Source of the DNA: CAIOSQ01 sp964434345
GTDB taxonomy: Bacteria; Pseudomonadota; Alphaproteobacteria; CACIAM-22H2
NCBI GenBank assembly: GCA_964434345.1
Contig: CAYSUY010000221.1
Span: 1 to 6,252, forward strand
DNA: 6,252 nt
Reading direction: 5' to 3'
Numbering within the stretch: position 1 is the first letter of the stretch; every line of letters starts with the position of its first letter. The notes beneath the pieces were generated by a model. It saw only the letters and a program-made list of their open reading frames with translations. It was not told the origin of the DNA and did not search any database. A program made the position numbers and the translations under genes. Below are positions 1 to 5,623 of the stretch, one piece after another.

Positions 1-124
1 TGAAGGTGACGACCTCGCAGCCATAGGTCGTCTGCAGCCATTTCAGGATGATCGAGGTGTCGAGACCGCCGGAATAGGCGAGCACCACTTTCCTGACCGG
101 TTTACCAGTGATCGGCTGAGCCAT
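1..124 (-). CDS. argG: Argininosuccinate synthase, N-terminal fragment
   Basis: This enzyme joins citrulline and aspartate, using ATP, to give argininosuccinate in the cytoplasmic arginine pathway. Only the first 41 residues are in the window; the gene runs off the low-coordinate edge. The fragment starts MAQPITGKPVRKVVLAYSGG and continues LDTSIILKWLQ. The segment AYSGGLDTS (about residues 16-24) is the ATP-pyrophosphatase P-loop that opens argininosuccinate synthases, and the following TTYGCEVVTF also fits the family. The ATG at 124 is supported by GAGG at 136-133, 8 nt upstream, and by a promoter about 60 bp upstream. It lies downstream of the ABC importer on the same strand but has its own promoter, so it is probably a separate unit. 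The first eight or so residues are a short variable lead before the conserved core. Identification is secure despite the truncation. Confidence 0.96.
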   Translation of the reverse strand, partial: MAQPITGKPVRKVVLAYSGGLDTSIILKWLQTTYGCEVVTF

Positions 125-130
125 CGTCGC

Positions 131-163
131 ATCCTCGCGCAAGGATCGGGCGCGTGTACGCCC
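131..163 (-). promoter_or_regulatory. argG leader: ribosome-binding site within small tandem hairpins
   Basis: The argG ribosome-binding site is GAGG at 136-133, 8 nt before the ATG. On the minus strand, ATCCT (146-142) can pair with AGGAT (135-131) across a 6-nt loop, which would cover the AGGA core of that site. Just upstream, GGGCG (163-159) can pair with CGCCC (152-148), also across 6 nt. Both stems are only 5 bp, so they could be chance; the ribosome-binding site itself is well supported. Control by sequestering the site is inference. Confidence 0.4.
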
Positions 164-179
164 CTCGAAAACGGCGCGG

Positions 180-207
180 AGTATAGGGATCGCGCCCGCG
201 CGGGCAA
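180..207 (-). promoter_or_regulatory. Sigma-70-like promoter of argG
   Basis: Read on the minus strand, a -35 box TTGCCC (207-202) is followed after 16 nt by a -10 box TATACT (185-180). The -10 differs from TATAAT at one position and stands out in a very GC-rich gap. Transcription would begin near 173, giving a leader of about 50 nt before the argG start. A 12-nt perfect palindrome, GCCCGCGCGGGC (194-205), covers part of the -35 box and the spacer and could be an operator, but no repressor is known here. The call rests on sequence match and position only. Confidence 0.62.
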
Positions 208-235
208 GGCGCGGCATCCCGGCCGGAAGCCTGGA

Positions 236-1096
236 TCAGGCCTCGGCGCGCTCGGCCGCGGCGGCCGCCATCGCGCGGGCCTCGTCGCGCCTCTGCTCGC
301 GGCGGCGCAGCAATTCGTAGAGCAGCGCGCCGGCGAGCGTGACCCCGATGATCAGGACGGCGAGCGCGCTGATCGCCGGGGTCGTGCCCTGGCGCACGCG
401 GCCGGCGAGCGCCGTGGTCAGGGTCTTCTCGGCCAGGATGGCGAAGGTCGTGGTGTTGTAGTTCTCGAAACTCGACAGGAAGGCGAGGACCGCCGCGGAC
501 AGGATGGCCGGCTTGAGGAAGGGCAGCAGGACGTGGAAGAAGACCTGCGTGCGGGTCGCGCCCAGGTCGAGGGCGGCCTCCTCCTGCGTGCGGTCGAAGC
601 GCTGCAGTCGCGACATGAAGATCAGCATGCAATAGGCGGAGATGAAGGTGGACTGGCCGATGGTCGCCAGGAAGATGCCGTTGTAGAGGCCCTGGGCGCC
701 GGTCCATCGCGTCACGTCGCTCCAGAAGATGACCGTCGAGATACCGAGGATCACGCCCGGGGTCAGCACCGGAGACACGACGACGAGGTAGTAGAGCGAG
801 CGGGCGCGGGCATGGATCTGCGACATCACGATGGCACCGGCGAGGCCGAGCGGGACGGCGAGGCACACGACCAGGGTGCCGATCAGCAGGCTGTTGCGGA
901 AGCCCTCCATCAGGGTCCGGTCGGCGAGCAGCGCCTCGAACCAGCGCAGGGTGAAGCCCTCGAACGGGTAGACCTGCGGGTAGGTCGGCGTGTTGAACGC
1001 CGTCGCGCCCATGACCAGCAGCGGTCCGAAGAGGAAGGCGAAGAACAGGAAGATGTAGAAGCCGAGCATCGCCCGGTAGACGAGACGCGACGTCAT
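236..1096 (-). CDS. ABC transporter permease, PotC-like (spermidine/putrescine class)
   Basis: This is one of the two inner-membrane subunits that form the channel of a binding-protein-dependent importer. The protein has 286 residues, compared with about 264 in E. coli PotC. Hydrophobic segments fall at about 9-31, 69-92, 100-124, 139-161, 196-213 and 240-261, giving the usual six membrane spans. The cytoplasmic loop that docks on the ATPase (the EAA motif) is at about 172-196, reads EEAALDLGATRTQVFFHVLL and ends in PFLKP, with the invariant glycine at 179. The last 25 residues form an Arg- and Ala-rich charged tail, longer than in typical PotC. The ATG at 1096 overlaps the stop of the upstream permease as ATGA, which fixes the start and suggests coupled translation; only a weak GAG lies upstream. 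It is the last gene of the importer operon. No convincing terminator follows the stop. Substrate cannot be read from this subunit. Confidence 0.92.
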   Translation of the reverse strand: MTSRLVYRAMLGFYIFLFFAFLFGPLLVMGATAFNTPTYPQVYPFEGFTLRWFEALLADRTLMEGFRNSLLIGTLVVCLAVPLGLAGAIVMSQIHARARSLYYLVVVSPVLTPGVILGISTVIFWSDVTRWTGAQGLYNGIFLATIGQSTFISAYCMLIFMSRLQRFDRTQEEAALDLGATRTQVFFHVLLPFLKPAILSAAVLAFLSSFENYNTTTFAILAEKTLTTALAGRVRQGTTPAISALAVLIIGVTLAGALLYELLRRREQRRDEARAMAAAAAERAEA

Positions 1097-2112
1097 CGGG
1101 TGATCTCGGACAGGCTGACCCTGAACAGGCGCATCATCAGCATCACGAAGACGACGCAGGTCAGGAGCAGGATGATCGCGTAGGCGGAGCCCTGCTGCCA
1201 GTTGAACGCCTGGTAGAACCGGTCATAGACGATCGGGGTGAACCAGAGCGTCTTCGGTCCGCCCAGGACCAGGGGCGCCGCGAGCGCGCCGGCCGAGAGC
1301 ATGAAGACCAGGGTGCAGCCCGAGGCGATGCCCGGCTTGGCGAAGGGCATGACGACAAAGAGGTGGATATGCCACCACGGCGCGCCGAGATCGCGGGCAG
1401 CCTCGATCTGGTTGTGGTCCAGGCTCTCGATCGCGTTGTAGAGCGGGAAGACCATCAGCAGCAGATAGGCGTAGGTCAGCCCGGCATAGAGCGCCACGTT
1501 CTGGCCGATGAAGTCGATCGGGGCGGAGATCACGCCGAGCGCGAGCAGGATCTTGTTGATCGTGCCTCCGGTCCCGAACAGGACCATGAAGGCGAAGGCG
1601 CGCAGGATCTCGTTCACCCAGTACGGCACGATCAGCAGCAGCAGCAGGACGCGCAGGCGCCCGGGGCGCGCGACCTGCGCCATGTAGTAGGCGAGCGGAT
1701 AGCAGAGCGCGAAATTGGCGACCGTCACGACCACGCTGACGGCGATGGTCTGCCAGAACGCGTTGATGTGGACCCAGTTGTAGCTGGTGAAGACGCGGGT
1801 GCTGCCGTAGACGAAATACCAGTAGTTCTCGAGCGTGTAGACGTCGTCAGGGCCGCCGCGCCGGCTGGGCGGCAATTTGCGGTGGAACGAGTAATCCACC
1901 ATGTAGAGCAGCGGCCAGACGATCATGAACAGCGCCCAGAAGGCGACCGCGACGAAGAGATAGGTCGCGACCAGCCGGCCATTGCGTTCGACGAAGCTCG
2001 GGGCCGCCGCATCGCCGGCGGCTCGGCGCTCGCGCCAGCCCAGAAGCCAGAACAGCGCCGCGACCAGGATCGGCGCGGCGAAGAGCATCGCCGCGGTGGC
2101 CGGGTTGCTCAT
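1093..2112 (-). CDS. ABC transporter permease, PotB-like, with extra N-terminal membrane segment
   Basis: This is the partner permease of the importer, in the inner membrane. The protein has 339 residues, clearly longer than E. coli PotB (about 285). The extra length is at the N terminus: a hydrophobic stretch at about 6-26, then a basic linker (WRERR at 26-30, reaching VERNGR near 46), before the usual first span at about 47-71. The core carries further spans near 118-145, 153-180, 204-226, 260-285 and 308-329. The motif IVPYWVNEILRAFAF (161-175) matches the PotB/PotH pattern of P-F/Y-W followed by an arginine. The ATPase-docking EAA loop is at about 237-260 (EAARDLGAPWWHIHLF onwards), with the key glycine at 243. 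The ATG at 2112 overlaps the ATPase stop as ATGA and has GAGGG 9 nt upstream, so the long N terminus appears real. Its own stop overlaps the next permease by 4 bases. Confidence 0.92.
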   Translation of the reverse strand: MSNPATAAMLFAAPILVAALFWLLGWRERRAAGDAAAPSFVERNGRLVATYLFVAVAFWALFMIVWPLLYMVDYSFHRKLPPSRRGGPDDVYTLENYWYFVYGSTRVFTSYNWVHINAFWQTIAVSVVVTVANFALCYPLAYYMAQVARPGRLRVLLLLLIVPYWVNEILRAFAFMVLFGTGGTINKILLALGVISAPIDFIGQNVALYAGLTYAYLLLMVFPLYNAIESLDHNQIEAARDLGAPWWHIHLFVVMPFAKPGIASGCTLVFMLSAGALAAPLVLGGPKTLWFTPIVYDRFYQAFNWQQGSAYAIILLLTCVVFVMLMMRLFRVSLSEITR

Positions 2113-3197
2113 GCCGCCGGACCCTCGGCGTCGGTGGCCAGGACGATCGCCTCGGCGGCATCGTGGACCAGCGCGATGCGCGCGCCTGGCGCAGGGATCG
2201 CGGCGAGGTCGCGATTGCCGGCGGTCATGGTGATCGTCCGGCCGTCGTCGGCGCGCAGGAACAGATGCGTGGCGCTGCCCTCGTAGGCGGTGGTCAGGAG
2301 TTCGGCTTGCAGCGAGGGCGTCTCGTCCGCGCCGGCGATGCGCAGCGATTCGGGACGGATGAAGATCGTGCCGGCCCGGCCGGGCGCGGCGCCTTCGCCG
2401 CGGCGACCGACGAGCGTGCCAAATTGCGTGTCGATCGCCGCGCTCGCGCTGTCGACCTTCGTGACCCGTCCAGGAACGCCGTTGTTCTCGCCTACGAAGG
2501 AGGCCACGAAGGGCGTGCGGGGATGCGCGTAGATTTCGCGTCCCGTGCCCACCTGCTCGATCACCCCGTGATTCATCACCGCGATGCGGTCCGACATGGT
2601 CAGGGCCTCGCCCTGGTCGTGGGTGATGTAGATGAAGGTGATGCCGACGCGCTTCTGGATGGCGCGCAACTCGGTGCGCATGTGCTGGCGCAGCTTCAGG
2701 TCGAGCGCCGAGAGCGGTTCGTCGAGCAGCAGGACCTTGGGTTCGACGGCGAGCGCGCGCGCGATCGCGACGCGCTGCTTCTGGCCGCCGGACAATTCGC
2801 TGACCAGCTTATGGCCCTGGTCGGGCAGGGCGACCAGGCCGAGCAGTTCCTCGGCGCGGCGCTTGCGCTCGGCGCGGCCGACGCCGCGCACGCGCAGTCC
2901 GTAGCCGATATTCTCGGCGACCGTCATCAGCGGGAAGAGGGCGAGGTTCTGGAAGATCAGCGCGGTGGGGCGCTTGTTCGGCTCGATGCGGCGCATGTCC
3001 TCGCCGCCGATCCGCACGCTGCCTTCTGACGGGTGCAGGAATCCGGAGATTGTCCGCAGCAGCGTCGTCTTGCCGCATCCGGACGGGCCGAGCAGGCTGA
3101 AGAATTCGCCACCGGCGATCTTGAGCGATGCGGTCTTGACGGCCGTGAATTGCCCGAACCGGATCGTGACCCGGTCGAGTTCGACATCTGCGCTCAT
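2109..3197 (-). CDS. ABC transporter ATP-binding protein, PotA-like
   Basis: This cytoplasmic ATPase powers import and is expected to work as a dimer on the two permeases. It has 362 residues, close to PotA (378). All nucleotide-binding motifs are intact: Walker A GPSGCGKTT at 37-45, Q-loop glutamine 83 in FQNLALFP, signature LSGGQKQRVAIARAL at 135-149, Walker B VLLLDEP at 155-161 with catalytic Glu160, D-loop SALD at 163-166, and switch His193 in ITHDQ. After the ATPase domain, a C-terminal part from about residue 238 carries IFIRPESLRI, typical of the TOBE-type regulatory domain of the Pot/Mal/Fbp ATPases. The start at 3197 has only a weak ribosome-binding site (GGAA, 10 nt upstream) and lies 67 bp after the binding-protein gene, with a strong hairpin in between. 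Motifs place it in the polyamine/opine/iron group; polyamine is favoured by the neighbouring binding protein and permeases. Confidence 0.95.
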   Translation of the reverse strand: MSADVELDRVTIRFGQFTAVKTASLKIAGGEFFSLLGPSGCGKTTLLRTISGFLHPSEGSVRIGGEDMRRIEPNKRPTALIFQNLALFPLMTVAENIGYGLRVRGVGRAERKRRAEELLGLVALPDQGHKLVSELSGGQKQRVAIARALAVEPKVLLLDEPLSALDLKLRQHMRTELRAIQKRVGITFIYITHDQGEALTMSDRIAVMNHGVIEQVGTGREIYAHPRTPFVASFVGENNGVPGRVTKVDSASAAIDTQFGTLVGRRGEGAAPGRAGTIFIRPESLRIAGADETPSLQAELLTTAYEGSATHLFLRADDGRTITMTAGNRDLAAIPAPGARIALVHDAAEAIVLATDAEGPAA

Positions 3198-3222
3198 ATG
3201 AACGTGTTTCCGCGGAGGAGGA

Positions 3223-3257
3223 CGCCCCTCCCGCGCGGGTCGCGCGCGGGAGGGGCG
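3223..3257 (-). repeat. Strong 15-bp inverted repeat between binding protein and ATPase genes
   Basis: Arms 3223-3237 and 3243-3257 are perfect reverse complements of 15 bp (CGCCCCTCCCGCGCG and its partner) around a 5-nt loop. Nearly all pairs are G-C, so the RNA hairpin would be very stable. It starts 7 nt after the binding-protein stop and ends 25 nt before the ATPase start. No T-run follows, so it is not a classic rho-independent terminator. In ABC operons such hairpins often protect or end the binding-protein message and lower expression of the downstream genes. The CCCCTCCCG...CGGGAGGGG pattern also resembles dispersed intergenic palindromes in GC-rich proteobacteria. The structure is certain; its role is inferred. 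Confidence 0.82.
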
Positions 3258-3264
3258 CCTGTCG

Positions 3265-4431
3265 TCACGCCGCCTTGAACTTCTCGGCGTATTGCGTGCG
3301 CAGCTCGGCGAACCAGGACGGCTCGACCGGGCGGGCCCAGAGCTTGTCGACCGCGTCCTTGGGATAGGCTTCCTGGAAGATCGCGCGGGCCTTCTCCGAC
3401 AGCAGGGAGTCGGCGCCCTTGACGACCGGATTGTAGCCCGAACCCTCGGCGACCTTGGCGGAGCCTTCGGCCGAGTGCACGTATTTCAGGAACTCGTAGG
3501 CCTGCGCGACGTTCCGCGCCGCCTTGGTCATCGACCAGCCGTCGAGCCAGCTGATCGCGCCTTCCTTCGGGGCCATGAAGGTGATCGGCGCGCCGGTCTT
3601 CTTCAGGCTGATCGGCGGGCCGTCCCAGGTCTGGCCGATGACGACGCCGTTCGACATGAAGCCGGACTTCGTGTTGTCGGCCGAATCCCAGAACTGCTTG
3701 ATCCACGGCTTGCGCGCGATCGCCTCGCGCAGGAGCACGTCGTAGATCCTCTTCATCGTCGCCTCGTCCTTGTAGGCGTCGAGCATCCGGTTGGACGGCA
3801 GCTTGCCGTTGGCGTCCATCCAGAGGCCGATGCCGAGCAGGAGCGAGTGCGGGCGACCCTGCACCTTGCCGCGGTACTCGTCGTTCCACAGCGTGCCGTA
3901 GGAGAGGTTCGCGTAGGACAGCTTGGTCAGGTCGTTGCGCCAGCTGATCGCCTCGGTGCCCCAGCAATGCGGCACGTGGTAGAGGCGGCCCTTCCAGGTC
4001 CAGCTCGTCTGCGAGGTCTTGATCATCGACGGCAGCAGCCCGTCGAGGGCGAGCTGCTTCTCGTCGAAGGGCTGCAGGACGTCGATCTCCTCGAACTGCT
4101 GCGCGCGATCATGCGTCGGCTGGCAGAGGTCGAAGCCCGCGCCGCGCGTCGCCTGGAGCTTGTTGATCTGCTCCTCGTTCTGCGAGAACGGCGTCATCGT
4201 CACCTTGATGCCCGTCTTCTTCTCGAAATCCGGGATCACCGGATCCGGCAACTCGTCGTCCCAGTTGAGGAGGCTGAGCGTGCCCGAGCTCGACAATGCG
4301 TCGTGCACGATCGCGGGGCTGAGTGCCAGAGCGCTGCCGTAGAGGCTGCTCTTGAGCATGAGGCGGCGGCTGAACAGGCGCGCGGCGCGCGCCGTCTGCT
4401 CGGCCGAATTGGGACCCTTCTTGGTCGACAT
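3265..4431 (-). CDS. Periplasmic substrate-binding protein, PotD-like, with Tat-type signal
   Basis: This protein captures the substrate in the periplasm and delivers it to the permeases encoded downstream. It has 388 residues (E. coli PotD has 348). The N terminus carries SRRLMLK at 21-27, close to the twin-arginine consensus, then a hydrophobic stretch at about 28-42; the cleavage site is unclear, perhaps near 45-50. The mature part begins LSLLNWDDELPDPVIPDFEK, comparable with the NWTEY-VP start of PotD, followed by KKTGIKV, standard for this fold. Trp269 (in TWDGP), Trp295 and Asp297 (in KEGAISWLDG) align, with the same 26-residue spacing, with PotD Trp229, Trp255 and Asp257, which hold the polyamine. 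The tyrosine of NWTEY is replaced, so the exact ligand is uncertain. The start at 4431 has GGGAAGG at 4444-4438, 6 nt away. It is the first gene of the importer operon. Confidence 0.9.
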   Translation of the reverse strand: MSTKKGPNSAEQTARAARLFSRRLMLKSSLYGSALALSPAIVHDALSSSGTLSLLNWDDELPDPVIPDFEKKTGIKVTMTPFSQNEEQINKLQATRGAGFDLCQPTHDRAQQFEEIDVLQPFDEKQLALDGLLPSMIKTSQTSWTWKGRLYHVPHCWGTEAISWRNDLTKLSYANLSYGTLWNDEYRGKVQGRPHSLLLGIGLWMDANGKLPSNRMLDAYKDEATMKRIYDVLLREAIARKPWIKQFWDSADNTKSGFMSNGVVIGQTWDGPPISLKKTGAPITFMAPKEGAISWLDGWSMTKAARNVAQAYEFLKYVHSAEGSAKVAEGSGYNPVVKGADSLLSEKARAIFQEAYPKDAVDKLWARPVEPSWFAELRTQYAEKFKAA

Positions 4432-4493
4432 CGATCACCTTCCCTGGTGCAGACGTTTATGGCGGCGTTTCCAGTCCGGATGCCGCATGGCGA

Positions 4494-4522
4494 ACGCTAC
4501 CGCAGCCCAGGCTGGCCGACAA
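4494..4522 (-). promoter_or_regulatory. Candidate promoter of the ABC importer operon
   Basis: On the minus strand, TTGTCG (4522-4517) and TAGCGT (4499-4494) are separated by 17 nt, resembling -35 and -10 boxes of the housekeeping sigma factor in GC-rich alphaproteobacteria. Transcription would start near 4487, leaving a leader of about 56 nt. The gap to the upstream lyase gene (194 bp) is large enough for an independent promoter. The -10 box is a moderate match only. I see no clear operator within the boxes. Confidence 0.4.
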
Positions 4523-4556
4523 CGGCGCCAGTGCCTGATTTCGAGGCAGTTTCCAG

Positions 4557-4595
4557 GATCGGCCCGATGCGCGAGACAGGCGCGTCCGGCCGATC
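4557..4595 (-). repeat. Imperfect inverted repeat downstream of the lyase gene
   Basis: GATCGGCC (4557-4564) and GGCCGATC (4588-4595) are perfect 8-bp arms separated by 23 nt. The loop holds a second short pair, CGCG at 4570-4573 and 4581-4584. The element lies about 30 nt after the lyase stop and about 35 nt upstream of the candidate importer promoter. It could end or stabilise the lyase transcript, or serve as an operator site. No T-run follows. The role is unproven, and repeats of this strength occur by chance in GC-rich DNA. Confidence 0.35.
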
Positions 4596-4625
4596 GCTTC
4601 CGGTGGATCGAGGGATGCGCCGCCG

Positions 4626-5564
4626 TCAGCCGATCGCGCGAACGGCGCAGTCCAGCGGGCTGAGCCGGCTGCGCGGCCCGGCCCTCATGACCTGCCCGGG
4701 CAGGGAACGACCGACCAGCGTCTCCACCCGGCGGGCGACGCCGCAGAGCGCATCGAGGTCGATGCCGGTCTCGATGCCGAGTTCGTGCATCAGGTTGACG
4801 ACGTCCTCGGTGCAGACATTCCCGGTCGCGCCGGGTGCGAAGGGGCATCCGCCAAGCCCGCCGACGCTGCCCTCGTAATCCGTGATGCCGAGCTCGAGCC
4901 CGGTGACGATGTTGACAAGGCCGAGCCCGCGGGTGTTGTGGAAATGCAGGGCCAATCGAAGCTCCGGACAGGCATCGCGCACCGCCTCGACCGCGGCGCG
5001 GACGATCGGCGGCGTTCCCATCCCCGTGGTGTCGCCCAGCGCGATGTGGCCGATGCCCATGGCGTGCATCGCGCGCGCCACGTGGGCGACCTGAGCCGGC
5101 GCGACATCGCCTTCGAACGGGCAGCCGAAGGCGGTCGAGATCGACCCGTGCACCGTGATGCCGTGATGCGCGGCGAGGTCCATGATCGCGCGGAAGCCAT
5201 CGAGCGAGGCGGCGATCGGACGGTTGACGTTGGTACCGTTATGGGTTTCCGAGGCGGAGACGAAGAGCAGGATCGAGCGGGCCCCCGCACGGATCGCGTT
5301 CTCGGCGCCGCGTAGATTGGGCACGAGACAGACGAATTCGGCGCCGCGCGTCTTGTCGATCCCGGCCAGTACCGCGGCCGCGTCGGCCATCTGCGGCACG
5401 GCGCGGGGGCTGACGAAGGACGTCACCTCGAGCTTGCGCAGGCCCGCGACGACCAGTGCGTCGATGATCTCGATCTTCGCTGCGGTCGGAACGAAATCAT
5501 GCTCGGCCTGGAACCCGTCGCGCGTTCCGACGTCGCAGATCGATACCGATTTGGGGAACGCCAT
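4626..5564 (-). CDS. Hydroxymethylglutaryl-CoA lyase family protein
   Basis: HMG-CoA lyases split 3-hydroxy-3-methylglutaryl-CoA into acetyl-CoA and acetoacetate, the last step of leucine breakdown, using a divalent metal in a TIM barrel. This protein has 312 residues, normal for bacterial members. Aligning from memory with human HMGCL, every key residue is present at a constant offset of 26: Arg15 and Asp16 (human 41, 42), Glu46 (72), His207 and His209 (233, 235), catalytic Cys240 (266) and Asn249 (275). The signature GLGGCPFAPGATGNVCTED spans about 236-254. The N-terminal motif reads VGTRDGFQAE rather than the usual VGPRDGLQNE, so a related 3-hydroxyacyl-CoA substrate is possible. The ATG at 5564 is chosen because MAFPKSVSICDVGTRDG matches the family N terminus and GAGG lies 5 nt upstream. 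The frame stays open further upstream, but only by reading through the aminotransferase gene out of frame. It probably shares a transcript with the aminotransferase, 59 bp upstream. Confidence 0.9.
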   Translation of the reverse strand: MAFPKSVSICDVGTRDGFQAEHDFVPTAAKIEIIDALVVAGLRKLEVTSFVSPRAVPQMADAAAVLAGIDKTRGAEFVCLVPNLRGAENAIRAGARSILLFVSASETHNGTNVNRPIAASLDGFRAIMDLAAHHGITVHGSISTAFGCPFEGDVAPAQVAHVARAMHAMGIGHIALGDTTGMGTPPIVRAAVEAVRDACPELRLALHFHNTRGLGLVNIVTGLELGITDYEGSVGGLGGCPFAPGATGNVCTEDVVNLMHELGIETGIDLDALCGVARRVETLVGRSLPGQVMRAGPRSRLSPLDCAVRAIG

Positions 5565-5585
5565 CGCAGCCTCGTGCCGCGGCGA

Positions 5586-5615
5586 GGGGCGGCGACCGGT
5601 ACCGGTCGCCGCCCC
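5586..5615 (-). repeat. Perfect 30-nt palindrome between aminotransferase and lyase genes
   Basis: Positions 5586-5600 (GGGGCGGCGACCGGT) are followed directly by their exact reverse complement at 5601-5615. As RNA this would form a 13-bp GC stem with a GTAC loop. It starts 8 nt after the aminotransferase stop and ends 12 nt before the lyase ribosome-binding site. There is no T-run, so a classic terminator is unlikely. It may be an RNA-stabilising or attenuating hairpin, a protein-binding operator, or a copy of a dispersed palindromic repeat. The palindrome is certain; its function is not. Confidence 0.88.
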
Positions 5616-5623
5616 CTCCGGGG

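Noticed and set aside
102..866. A 254-codon minus-strand frame overlapping the PotC-like gene and the start of argG
   Set aside because: It is in a different frame from the PotC-like permease, is Arg/Pro/His-rich, and has no hydrophobic segments or recognisable domain.
1363..2286. Plus-strand open frame of 307 codons opposite the PotB-like permease
   Set aside because: Low-complexity composition (Asp, Arg, Gln, Val, Glu) and no family match; it mirrors the codon structure of the real minus-strand gene.
2163..3029. Plus-strand open frame of 288 codons opposite the ATPase gene
   Set aside because: The minus-strand ATPase has all ABC motifs intact in order, while this frame has biased composition and no motif.
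4435..4848. Possible small gene in the gap between lyase and binding protein (137 codons, minus strand)
   Set aside because: Most of it overlaps the conserved C-terminal part of the lyase in another frame, its translation is Arg-rich and unlike any protein I know, and I see no good ribosome-binding site.
3292..4878. A 528-codon open frame on the plus strand, antisense to the binding-protein gene and part of the lyase gene
   Set aside because: Its translation is rich in Arg, Ala, Asp and Glu with no recognisable domain, and it crosses two well-supported genes and an intergenic gap. Long antisense open frames are expected in GC-rich coding DNA.
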